Shown: piece by piece, positions 8,143-16,425 of the stretch
Position numbering within the stretch: position 1 is the first letter of the stretch
How the letters are laid out: each line of letters opens with the position of its first letter
Source of the DNA: Pseudomonadota bacterium
GTDB taxonomy: Bacteria; Pseudomonadota; Gammaproteobacteria; Steroidobacterales; Steroidobacteraceae
DNA length: 64,000 bases
Reading direction: 5' to 3'
Assembly: GCA_023417315.1 (NCBI GenBank)
Contig: JAEZFW010000068.1
Location: 62,001-126,000 of the forward strand
Program-made: the position numbers and the translations under genes
Notes under the pieces: model-generated
What the model was told of the DNA's origin: nothing
The model's input: the letters and a program-made list of their open reading frames with translations, nothing else
Databases searched by the model: none

Positions 8143-10535
8143 CGAGCCCCCTCGTGTGGTTCGCCGATGTCGGTCGAGCCGATGTTCCACGCGTGGGTGG
8201 GAAGAACGCCTCACTAGGCGAGATGATTCGCCACTTGGCGAGTGCCGGAGTCAATGTGCCGCCCGGCTTCGCGACAACCGCGGATGCCTACTGGCAGTTC
8301 GTAGACGCCAATGGATTACGGACCGTCATTGCCGATGTGATCGGCGCATATCGCGAGCGCAAGCTTGCGCTGGCCGAGGCCGGCCGCACGCTTCGTGCTG
8401 CATTCCTGCGTGGCGATTTCCCCACGAGCACCCGCAATGCAATCTACACGGCTTATGGCGAGCTTTCCTCGCGCGCGCACACGCACGCAACGGATGTTGC
8501 GGTTCGATCAAGTGCCACCGCTGAAGACCTGCCGGATGCGAGTTTCGCGGGTCAACAGGAAACCTTCCTCAACGTTCAAGGCGAGGAATCACTCCTAGAT
8601 GCATGTCGCAAGTGCTATGCGTCGCTGTTTACCGATCGGGCCATCAGCTATCGCGAGGCGAAGGGCTTTGATCATCTCAAGGTTGCGCTCTCCATCGGAG
8701 TGCAGCAGATGGTTCGTTCGGATCTCGGTGGGGCCGGGGTGATGTTCTCGATCGATACCGAAACAGGATGCGATCGAATCGTGCTCATCAATGCGGCATG
8801 GGGGTTGGGCGAGAATGTCGTGCAAGGCAGCGTCGATCCCGACGAGTACCAAGTCTTCAAACCGCTGCTCGGCTCCCCTGCCCTGCGGCCGATTATCGAG
8901 AAGAAATGCGGGGGCAAGGCTCGCAAGCTCATCTATGCCTCCGGAGGAGACTCCGCCACTCGCAATGTTCCCACCTCACGTGTCGAACGCGAGCGGCTGG
9001 TGCTGAACGACGAGGAGATTCTGACGCTTGCACGCTGGGCGTGTGTAATCGAGCAACATTACGGCAGGCCGATGGACATGGAATGGGCTCGCGACGGACG
9101 CACCGGCGCGCTCTTCATCGTGCAAGCGAGACCCGAGACGGTTGAGTCTCAGCGCGGTATCGACGCGGTGGAGTCTTATCGAGTCACACAGAAAGGACCC
9201 TGTCTAGTGAAAGGATTCAGTGTAGGGCACGCCGCAATCACCGGCCGTGTGTGCCTCCTCGAGAATGCGAAGCAGATCGATCAGTTCGTCGATGGCTCGA
9301 TCCTAGTGACCTCGACGACCGATCCTGACTGGGTACCGATCATGAAACGCGCGGCCGCGATCGTGACTGATCACGGCGGTCGCACTTCGCATGCCGCGAT
9401 TGTCAGTCGCGAGCTAGGTCTGCCCGCGATCGTCGGGACAGGCAACGCGACCCAGCTCTTACACGATGAGCAGGACATCACCGTGTCTTGCGCTGAAGGC
9501 GAAGAAGGATTCGTCTACGAAGGCCACGCTCAGATCGCAGTCGAGCGCACCGATCTTGCGTCGATTCCGGCGACGCGTACGCGGGTAATGCTCAATCTGG
9601 CGAATCCCGCCGCGTCCTTGCGTTGGTGGCGTCTGCCGGCGGACGGCGTAGGGCTCGCGCGCATGGAGTTCGTCGTCGACACTCACATCAAGATTCACCC
9701 GATGGCGCTCGTGCGCTATGCGTCGCTCCGCGATGAGGAGGCGAAGAAGCAGATCGAGGAGCTCACGCGCGGGTATACCGATAAGACCGAGTACTTCGTC
9801 GAGCGCCTGGCCCGAGGCCTTGCGCGCATCGCAGCGGCGCTCTACCCGCAGCCAGTGATCATCCGCACCAGCGACTTCAAGACCAACGAGTATGCCAATC
9901 TCATCGGCGGACAGGAGTTCGAGCCGCGAGAATCCAATCCCATGATCGGTTTCCGCGGCGCCTCTCGCTACTACTCGCCGCGATATCGCGACGGCTTTGC
10001 GCTCGAGTGTCGCGCGCTGAAGCGCCTGCGCGAAGAGCTCGGATTCCGCAACGTCATCGTGATGATTCCCTTCTGCCGCTCCATCGCGGAAGCGGATCGG
10101 GTTCTAGCGGTCATGGCCGAGAACGGACTGGTTCGGGGGGAAAATGGACTCGAGATCTATGTCATGTGCGAGATTCCTTCCAACGTCATCCGCGCTAAAG
10201 AGTTCGCCGATCGCTTCGACGGATTTTCCATCGGAAGCAACGACCTTACACAGTTGACACTTGGAATCGATCGCGACAGTGAAGACCTCGCGGAGCTCTT
10301 CGACGAACAGGATGTCGCGGTCAAATGGATGATTCGCACTGTGATCGCCGAAGCGCACAAGTCGCAGGCGAAAGTCGGGCTGTGCGGACAGGGACCGAGC
10401 GATCACCCCGAGTTCGCCGAGTTCCTCGTCGACTGCGGCATCGATTCGGTCTCCGTCAGCCCGGATAGTTTCGTGGAAGTTAAACGCCGAGTTGCTGCGG
10501 CCGAAGCACGAACGAACCTGCGCGTTGCGAGCTGA
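8118..10535 (+). CDS. ppsA: Phosphoenolpyruvate synthase (pyruvate, water dikinase)
   Basis: 805 residues, close to E. coli PpsA (792). The N-terminal nucleotide-binding domain opens with GGKNASLGEMI and has VRSSATAEDLPDASFAGQ. The phosphohistidine is His425 in GGRTSHAAI. The C-terminal PEP-binding barrel contains FSIGSNDLTQLTLG and the catalytic Cys756 in GLCGQGPSD. It converts pyruvate and ATP to PEP, AMP and phosphate for gluconeogenesis from acetate, lactate or fatty acids. Lack of a clear ribosome site at either in-frame ATG and the 12-bp repeat leave the exact start open. No regulatory kinase gene (PpsR) is adjacent. It follows a CBS gene by 14 bases, suggesting one transcript. Confidence 0.95.
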   Translation: MNTEMNTDSSPLVWFADVGRADVPRVGGKNASLGEMIRHLASAGVNVPPGFATTADAYWQFVDANGLRTVIADVIGAYRERKLALAEAGRTLRAAFLRGDFPTSTRNAIYTAYGELSSRAHTHATDVAVRSSATAEDLPDASFAGQQETFLNVQGEESLLDACRKCYASLFTDRAISYREAKGFDHLKVALSIGVQQMVRSDLGGAGVMFSIDTETGCDRIVLINAAWGLGENVVQGSVDPDEYQVFKPLLGSPALRPIIEKKCGGKARKLIYASGGDSATRNVPTSRVERERLVLNDEEILTLARWACVIEQHYGRPMDMEWARDGRTGALFIVQARPETVESQRGIDAVESYRVTQKGPCLVKGFSVGHAAITGRVCLLENAKQIDQFVDGSILVTSTTDPDWVPIMKRAAAIVTDHGGRTSHAAIVSRELGLPAIVGTGNATQLLHDEQDITVSCAEGEEGFVYEGHAQIAVERTDLASIPATRTRVMLNLANPAASLRWWRLPADGVGLARMEFVVDTHIKIHPMALVRYASLRDEEAKKQIEELTRGYTDKTEYFVERLARGLARIAAALYPQPVIIRTSDFKTNEYANLIGGQEFEPRESNPMIGFRGASRYYSPRYRDGFALECRALKRLREELGFRNVIVMIPFCRSIAEADRVLAVMAENGLVRGENGLEIYVMCEIPSNVIRAKEFADRFDGFSIGSNDLTQLTLGIDRDSEDLAELFDEQDVAVKWMIRTVIAEAHKSQAKVGLCGQGPSDHPEFAEFLVDCGIDSVSVSPDSFVEVKRRVAAAEARTNLRVAS

Positions 10536-10546
10536 GCCTGCTATGG

Positions 10547-11332
10547 CTAGTCAGTGACGAGATCTGACTGAGCCTCCGATGCGGGCAGCCTCGAAATGTA
10601 ATCCGCCACGGCGGTGATCTCATCGAAGCCAAGGTCCTCGAGCGTGGCGATCACCTCGACCGGAACGCTGTATCGATGTCCGACGGCGAGGCTGCGCACC
10701 TGACTCAGAATGTAAGAATAATGTTGACCTCGCAAGGAAGGAACAGCGAAGTCATCCTGCCCTTCGCCCGACACGCCATGACAGACTGAGCAAGCTGCTG
10801 AGTAGATCGCTTTCCCTAGCTCGAGACGCGTCCCATCGCCCACTTCCGGCGACGAATTATTCGGCAGAGATGACAAATACTGCGCGAGATCGCGCGAGGC
10901 TTGCAGGGTGGTGAGCGCCTTTGGCGCGATCGCGCGGTGCATCTCTGGGCCGGATCGATCGCCCTCCGCGAAATCAGCCAGCTGTTTGAGCAAGTACCGC
11001 TGTGTTTGACCTGCCAGCGCGGGCGTCGCGGTGCGCGCGTTCCCGACGGCTCGCGCACGATGACAGGATTCGCAGAACTCGCGATAAAGACTGAAGCCGT
11101 TGTTTGTGTCTGGCGACAACGCGAGCGCGCGCTCGATCATCTCCTCCGCGCGCTGCGTCTGTCCGGCCGCAGTGTGTGCCGAGAACACAAGTCCGATGAG
11201 CGCGAGTCTCAGCAGTCCCGAAAGCGCGCAAGGTCCGGGTTCACCTCGCAACCCTAAGAGTCCGCGAGCGATGAGCAGTTTGGGAAGCGCGGATCGACAA
11301 CCCGAACGGCCAGCGACACTGTGAGCAGCCAT
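10547..11332 (-). CDS. Diheme c-type cytochrome, c4-like
   Basis: 261 residues from the ATG at 11330-11332; a GTG at 11365 in frame is less likely. An N-terminal hydrophobic stretch (GLLRLALIGLVFSAHTAAG) acts as the export signal after an unusually long arginine-rich leader, so the true start may be further in. Two heme sites are present: CESCH (Cys87-His91) and CSVCH (Cys181-His185), one per half, as in cytochrome c4. The first half has a candidate axial Met in GPEMHRAI. The corresponding part of the second half reads RYSVPVEVI and has no Met. The likely role is periplasmic electron transfer to a terminal oxidase. It is convergent with ppsA. Confidence 0.8.
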   Translation of the reverse strand: MAAHSVAGRSGCRSALPKLLIARGLLGLRGEPGPCALSGLLRLALIGLVFSAHTAAGQTQRAEEMIERALALSPDTNNGFSLYREFCESCHRARAVGNARTATPALAGQTQRYLLKQLADFAEGDRSGPEMHRAIAPKALTTLQASRDLAQYLSSLPNNSSPEVGDGTRLELGKAIYSAACSVCHGVSGEGQDDFAVPSLRGQHYSYILSQVRSLAVGHRYSVPVEVIATLEDLGFDEITAVADYISRLPASEAQSDLVTD

Positions 11333-11687
11333 AGTGAGTAGAAGAATGGCCTCACGCTGAGGCACGGGCTACAGCGGAAAGTTCGCATGCGATCTGGAGC
11401 TCGCTGTGCCATCGATGGAGCGGAGCTTGTCCCAAGACCCTGGTTGATTCGCACACCGGAATCTTCCCGGCCGCGGCAGTTCGCGGGCCGACCGAGAGTC
11501 AGCAGATCAGGCACTCACGTCCGCCAGAAGACCTGGGCTCCGAACGCGGCAATGATCACCTTCCGCATTACCCCGTAATCGACCGCGACAGCCGCGGATG
11601 TCAGCAGTGTAGTCGCGCGTCTACTCTCTGCGAGCGCGGTCGTGCGGCTTTGTTTCGACTAGACCTGCGCTGCACGGGAGAAGATCG
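11333..11687. other. Intergenic region, divergent promoters of cytochrome and alcohol dehydrogenase
   Basis: 355 bases without a credible gene. Short frames here have no ribosome site or recognisable product. It must carry the promoters of the divergent cytochrome and adh genes, but no clear -35/-10 pair, operator or repeat could be picked out by eye. Confidence 0.5.
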
Positions 11688-12764
11688 ATGGCCAAGCACA
11701 TGAAGGCAGCGGTGTTTATCGAGCCGGGGCGAATCGCGTTGGACGAGCGCCCAATCCCGGATATCGGCCCGCTCGATGCGCTCGTGCGCGTCACGACGAC
11801 GACGATCTGCGGAACGGACGTTCACATCATGAAAGGTGAGTATCCCGTTCGTAGGGGCTTGATCGTCGGACACGAACCGGTGGGCGTCATCGAAAAGCTT
11901 GGCTCCGCGGTGCAGGGGTATCGTGAGGGACAGCGCGTGATTGCAGGGGCGATCACACCGAGCGGCTACAGCAACGCATGCCTAGCCGGAGTATGTGCCC
12001 AGGATGGCGCAGGGACGACACATGGCTGGAAACCGATGGGTGGCTGGAAGTTCGGCAATACGATCGATGGATGTCAGGCGGAGTTCGTCCGCGTACCCGA
12101 CGCAATGGCGAATCTCGCGCCCGTGCCCGATGAATTGACCGACGAAGAAGTGCTGATGTGCCCCGACATCATGTCGACAGGGTTTGCTGGCGCGGAGAGC
12201 GGTCGCATTCGCATTGGAGATTCAGTCGCGGTATTCGCACAAGGTCCGATCGGGCTGTGTGCAACAGTGGGTGCGAAACTCATGGGCGCCACCACGATCA
12301 TCGGCGTGGAAACCATCGCTGCGCGCGGCGACGTCGCGCGCAACTTGGGCGCCGACCACATCGTCGATTTTCGGCAAGTAGATCCCGTAGACGAGATCTT
12401 GCGGCTCACCGATGGTCGAGGCGTCGATGTCGCCATCGAGGCGCTCGGCACGCAAGCTACCTTCGAGGCTGCACTGCGAGTGCTGCGACCGGGCGGGACA
12501 CTTTCGAGCCTCGGTGTCTATTCAAGAGATCTGACGATTCCTTTAGGAGCGTTCGCTGCGGGTTTGGGCGATCACAGAATCGTGACGACATTGTGTCCCG
12601 GAGGCAAGGAGCGCATGCGACGTCTCATGGACGTCATCGCATCCAAACGCGCAGATCTCAAACCACTCGTAACACACCGGTTCAAGCTGGACGAAGTCGA
12701 AGCCGCATACGATCTGTTTTCGCACCAACGCCAGGGTGTGCTGAAAGTGGCGATCACACCGTAG
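11688..12764 (+). CDS. Zinc-dependent medium-chain alcohol dehydrogenase, secondary-alcohol (TBADH) type
   Basis: 358 residues. The catalytic zinc ligands are Cys41 (ICGTDVH), His62 with Glu63 (GHEPVG) and Asp160 (CPDIMSTGF). The Cys/His/Asp set and the GWKFGNTIDG segment match the Thermoanaerobacter/Clostridium secondary alcohol dehydrogenase group, which lacks the four-cysteine structural zinc site. The Rossmann fold has a slightly altered AQGPIGL. The second strand ends GVETI, with an acidic residue that suggests NAD rather than NADP. It reversibly oxidises alcohols to ketones or aldehydes. The strong GGGAGAAGATCG leader suits the ATG. It is followed after 48 bases by an aldehyde dehydrogenase, giving a two-step alcohol-to-acid route. 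Confidence 0.9.
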   Translation: MAKHMKAAVFIEPGRIALDERPIPDIGPLDALVRVTTTTICGTDVHIMKGEYPVRRGLIVGHEPVGVIEKLGSAVQGYREGQRVIAGAITPSGYSNACLAGVCAQDGAGTTHGWKPMGGWKFGNTIDGCQAEFVRVPDAMANLAPVPDELTDEEVLMCPDIMSTGFAGAESGRIRIGDSVAVFAQGPIGLCATVGAKLMGATTIIGVETIAARGDVARNLGADHIVDFRQVDPVDEILRLTDGRGVDVAIEALGTQATFEAALRVLRPGGTLSSLGVYSRDLTIPLGAFAAGLGDHRIVTTLCPGGKERMRRLMDVIASKRADLKPLVTHRFKLDEVEAAYDLFSHQRQGVLKVAITP

Positions 12765-12812
12765 CGCTTCACCACACACTGCTCGCGACCTTCGACGCTC
12801 GCCGGAGCGGAT

Positions 12813-14255
12813 GTGCGCAACGAAAACTATGTGTCGGGCCGGAGTGCTCCGATTGCGAGAATGCACGAGGCGTTCGCCGCGCAACATGAGGCATCGCGTC
12901 AGCGTCCTCATTTGTCCGCATCCGAACGTCGAGAGCATCTGCGCCGTTTGGAACACTTACTGGTCGCGCATCGAGAGTCGCTGTGCTCCGCCATATCCCG
13001 TGACTTCGGTCATCGCCCGACGAGCGAGACACTTCTACTCGAACTGTTTCCAACTCTCGAATCCCTGCGCTATGCACGCCGCAACGTTGCACGATGGATG
13101 CGCCCCGAACGCCGGCGGGTCGGCATCTGGTTCAAGCCGGCAATCGCTGAAGTTCGCTATCAACCGTTGGGCGTCGTCGGCATCATCGTGCCGTGGAACT
13201 ATCCGCTGTATCTCGCGATCGGCCCGCTCGCCGGTGCGTTGGCCGCAGGGAATCGGGCGATGCTCAAGCTCTCCGAGCTCACGCCGCGATTCGGCGAGCT
13301 GCTCGCCAGTCTGATCGCACAAGCGTTCTCATCCGACTATATCTACGTCTGCTCGGGCGCTGCCGATGTGGGCCGTGAGTTCAGCTCGCTGCCCTTCGAT
13401 CACCTACTGTTCACGGGATCGACGGCAGTCGGGCGTGAGGTGATGGGAGCGGCAGCAAAGAAGCTCACCCCTGTCACGCTCGAGCTCGGCGGCAAATCAC
13501 CCGCCATCATCGCACCGGCATTCGATCTTGCTACTGCTGCGCGCCGCATCGTATTCGGCAAGCTGGTCAACGCGGGTCAAACCTGCATTGCACCCGACTA
13601 TGTTCTCGCTCCCGAAGAAGCCCTGGATCCGCTGCTCCGCGAGCTGCGGAAGGCGGCCCGCTCCCTGTACGAGGACGCGGGCTCTCAAGACTATGCGAGC
13701 ATCGTGAACGAACGACACTGCACGCGGCTCGCCTCGCTCCTCGAAGACGCAAGCGCGCAAGGGGCACGCATCGAGCCATTGCTTACGTCGGGAGCAGGCG
13801 CCCTACCTCGCCGCTTCGCTCCGACGGCAGTCATCGGAGTGAAGCCCAGCATGCGCTTGCTGCAGGAGGAGATCTTCGGCCCGATTCTGCCTGTGATTGG
13901 CTATCGCACGCTCGCAGAGGCAATAGCGTTTATCAACGCACGTCCCCGCCCGCTCGCGATGTATCTCTTCGACGACGATCGCGCGCGCGCCGACGAGGTG
14001 ATCGCCGGCACTGCATCCGGCGGCGTGACGGTGAACGACACGCTGCTGCATGTAGGTGTGGCAGCGCTCCCCTTCGGTGGAGTCGGGGATTCCGGTTTCG
14101 GGCGCTATCACGGCGTCGAGGGTTTCCGCACCTTCTCGCAAGTGCGCAGCGTCTTTCGGCAGCGGTGGTTCGCCCCGACGACACTCATGTATCCGCCCTA
14201 TGGCGGCCGCCTGGCACAGCGTCTACTTGCATTCATGGTCTCCAAGGGCGGCTGA
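12813..14255 (+). CDS. Aldehyde dehydrogenase, coniferyl-aldehyde-dehydrogenase-like (fatty aldehyde candidate)
   Basis: 480 residues from a GTG; an ATG at residue 17 is an alternative. The ALDH hallmarks are present: VPWNYPLYL, the general base Glu224 in LELGGKSP, the nucleophile Cys258 in NAGQTCIAPDY, EEIFGPILPV, and the C-terminal LPFGGVGDSGFGRYHG. The short length and C-terminal membrane-like region (TLMYPPYGGRLAQRLLAFM) fit the class 3/CalB group, which includes fatty aldehyde and coniferyl aldehyde enzymes. It would oxidise aldehydes to acids with NAD(P). It lies between the alcohol dehydrogenase and the convergent fatty acyl reductase (2 bases apart), so long-chain aldehyde is a plausible substrate. 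Substrate is inferred. Confidence 0.9.
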   Translation: MRNENYVSGRSAPIARMHEAFAAQHEASRQRPHLSASERREHLRRLEHLLVAHRESLCSAISRDFGHRPTSETLLLELFPTLESLRYARRNVARWMRPERRRVGIWFKPAIAEVRYQPLGVVGIIVPWNYPLYLAIGPLAGALAAGNRAMLKLSELTPRFGELLASLIAQAFSSDYIYVCSGAADVGREFSSLPFDHLLFTGSTAVGREVMGAAAKKLTPVTLELGGKSPAIIAPAFDLATAARRIVFGKLVNAGQTCIAPDYVLAPEEALDPLLRELRKAARSLYEDAGSQDYASIVNERHCTRLASLLEDASAQGARIEPLLTSGAGALPRRFAPTAVIGVKPSMRLLQEEIFGPILPVIGYRTLAEAIAFINARPRPLAMYLFDDDRARADEVIAGTASGGVTVNDTLLHVGVAALPFGGVGDSGFGRYHGVEGFRTFSQVRSVFRQRWFAPTTLMYPPYGGRLAQRLLAFMVSKGG

Positions 14256-14256
14256 T

Positions 14257-16239
14257 CTACCAATGCAGTCCTTTCATCAGATTCGCAAGCGCCACGGCTT
14301 CTCGAGTCGGCGGCGCTTCCGTCGTGCCGTCGCCGCGCGCGGCTGCCGAATCGGGGAACATGTGGAAGTACGTGTTATTGATGATGTCTGCGATGCGAGG
14401 CGCGAATACTTCCATGAGCTGCGCGAAGAGCCCGAGCCGCGACACGATGCGCGGCGGCTTATGAATCAACGCCTCGGCAACGAGCGTCGCGGCCTCTTGA
14501 GTCGACATCATGTGCATGTCGGAGTACATCCGCGTCGGTGCGACCATCGGCGTATGCACCAAGGGCATGTTGATGACGGTGAACCGGACATTGTCATCAC
14601 GGTATTCGGAAGAGGCGCAACGCGCGAATGCCTCGAGCGCTGCCTTCGAAGCCACGTAGCCCGCGAATCTCGGTGAGTTGCTCAGCACGCCGATCGATGA
14701 GATCACGATGACATGCCCTGCACGCTGGGCAACCATGTGTGGAAGGAAAGCCAGCGTGAGGCGCACCGCTGCGAAGTAATTGAGCGTCATCAAGCGCTCG
14801 AAGTCGTGTAGGCGCTCGTATGAGATCGCGAGCGATCGGCGGATGGACCGCCCCGCATTGTTGATAAGCACGTCGAGCCCGCCGAACTCGGCCAAGACAT
14901 CTGCGACCAGTTTGCGGGTCGCACACTCATTCGTAATATCGCACTGGAAAACTCGCACGCTGCCGCCGAAGCGGGCGATCTCTGCTTGCGTTTCCTGGAG
15001 CTTCGCGGGATCGCGCGCGACGATGAGAACATGTGCGCCCGCTTGCGCCACTCGCACCGCGCTCGCGCGGCCGATCCCCGAGCTGCCGCCGGTGATGAGC
15101 ACGCGTTTGCCCTTGACCGCACCGCACAGACTGCGATCGAGCGATATCTCCGGATCCAGGTGGCGCTCCCAGTAATCCCATAGACGCCAGGCGTAATCAT
15201 CGAGCACCGGCAGACGAATTCCAGCCTCCTCCAGCAGCTTCCTAGTTGCTGAGTTGTCGAACAGCGTCGGCAGGTCGAAGAAATCGATCACTGCCCGCGG
15301 CAACTGCAAATCCTCGAGAAGTTGGTCGGCGATGGCTCGTAGTGGTGCCTGATTGGCAAATGCTCCCGTCAGTGAAAGCGGCACGAGCCTCAGCAAGCGC
15401 TCATCGAGTCGCACCGTCATAGATGGAGCATGTCCGGCGCGGGCGAAAAGATTGAGGACCTCGCCAGCGTGGCGCGGCTGCGGGTCAATGAGATGAAAGC
15501 ACCGCCCATCGAGTCCCTCGCGTCGACATAGATAAGCGATCGAACGCGCTACATAGTCGACGGGCACGAGATTGACATAGCCGCCTTCGATGCCAATCGT
15601 CGGTAACCAAGGCGGGAGATTGCGGCGCAGAATCTGCAGCGCCTTGAACGCGTAGTACGGACCGTCCACCTTGGTGATGTGTCCGGTTTCAGAATGACCG
15701 ACGACCATTCCAGGCCGATAGATTCGCCATGGGATGCGTGATTCGCGGCGAACGAGCGCCTCGCCGTCATGCTTCGTTCGGAAATACGGATGATCGAGGC
15801 CGTAGGCCTCATCGAACATTGCTTCCGTGAATACGCCGTCGTAACGGCCCGCCGAGGCGATCGAGCTGCAATAGTGGAAGCACCGAGCGCCGACATCGAG
15901 CGCGAGATCGAGCGCATGCCGTGTGCCGCCTACATTCGCCGTTTCCAGGCTCATCTCGTCGGCGGATAAATCGTAGATCGCGCCGAGATGCAGCACATGC
16001 GCAATCCGCCCCCGCCAGCGCGACCGGTCTTCTTCGCTGATGCCGCAGCGCGCCATGCTCAAATCACCGCGCAGGAGCACGATTCGGTCAGGCGCCTCCC
16101 ACCATCGCAGCAGCTCCTCAACCTTTGCGCTGGCGGGTTCACGCACCAGCACCGAGACTGTGGCGCTGGGATCAGACAACAGCTCTCTGACGAGATAGCG
16201 TCCGATGAAACCCGTTGCCCCCGTTACCAGAAAATTCAT
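14257..16239 (-). CDS. Alcohol-forming fatty acyl reductase, two-domain SDR fusion
   Basis: 660 residues from the ATG at 16237-16239; an upstream in-frame start gives a 66-residue leader of non-coding character. The N-terminal extended SDR domain (male-sterility/NAD-binding-4 type) starts MNFLVTGATGFIGRYL and has YFRTKH as its Tyr-x3-Lys. The C-terminal classical SDR (from about residue 375) has GGSSGIG, NNAGRSIRRSLA and YVASK. Order, length, and segments such as PYFRTKH, IYRPGMVVGHSETG, WDYWERHLDP and MFPDS match my recollection of the Marinobacter Maqu_2507-type reductase. That enzyme reduces fatty acyl-CoA or acyl-ACP via the aldehyde to the primary alcohol with NADPH. It is divergent from the wax ester synthase, which would esterify this alcohol. 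Confidence 0.92.
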   Translation of the reverse strand: MNFLVTGATGFIGRYLVRELLSDPSATVSVLVREPASAKVEELLRWWEAPDRIVLLRGDLSMARCGISEEDRSRWRGRIAHVLHLGAIYDLSADEMSLETANVGGTRHALDLALDVGARCFHYCSSIASAGRYDGVFTEAMFDEAYGLDHPYFRTKHDGEALVRRESRIPWRIYRPGMVVGHSETGHITKVDGPYYAFKALQILRRNLPPWLPTIGIEGGYVNLVPVDYVARSIAYLCRREGLDGRCFHLIDPQPRHAGEVLNLFARAGHAPSMTVRLDERLLRLVPLSLTGAFANQAPLRAIADQLLEDLQLPRAVIDFFDLPTLFDNSATRKLLEEAGIRLPVLDDYAWRLWDYWERHLDPEISLDRSLCGAVKGKRVLITGGSSGIGRASAVRVAQAGAHVLIVARDPAKLQETQAEIARFGGSVRVFQCDITNECATRKLVADVLAEFGGLDVLINNAGRSIRRSLAISYERLHDFERLMTLNYFAAVRLTLAFLPHMVAQRAGHVIVISSIGVLSNSPRFAGYVASKAALEAFARCASSEYRDDNVRFTVINMPLVHTPMVAPTRMYSDMHMMSTQEAATLVAEALIHKPPRIVSRLGLFAQLMEVFAPRIADIINNTYFHMFPDSAAARGDGTTEAPPTREAVALANLMKGLHW

Positions 16240-16425
16240 GACGCGGCGGACCGAGCTGGTTGATTGAGCCCACGTGACTTCAGTGAGGCTACGAGTCCAC
16301 TTCGCGCATCGGAATTCGGAGTAGCGCGTAACGCATCCGTGTGAGGCGCGGTTTACTTCGGCATCGAGAGGGTCGACGCTTGGCGAGTCGTCGCGGGCGC
16401 ACCGAGCCACCGTATCCTGCACCAC
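16240..16425. promoter_or_regulatory. Divergent promoter region, fatty acyl reductase / wax ester synthase
   Basis: About 190 bases separate the two divergent starts. It must contain both promoters and so allows joint control of alcohol and ester formation. No palindrome or clear sigma-70 element was recognised. Confidence 0.55.
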
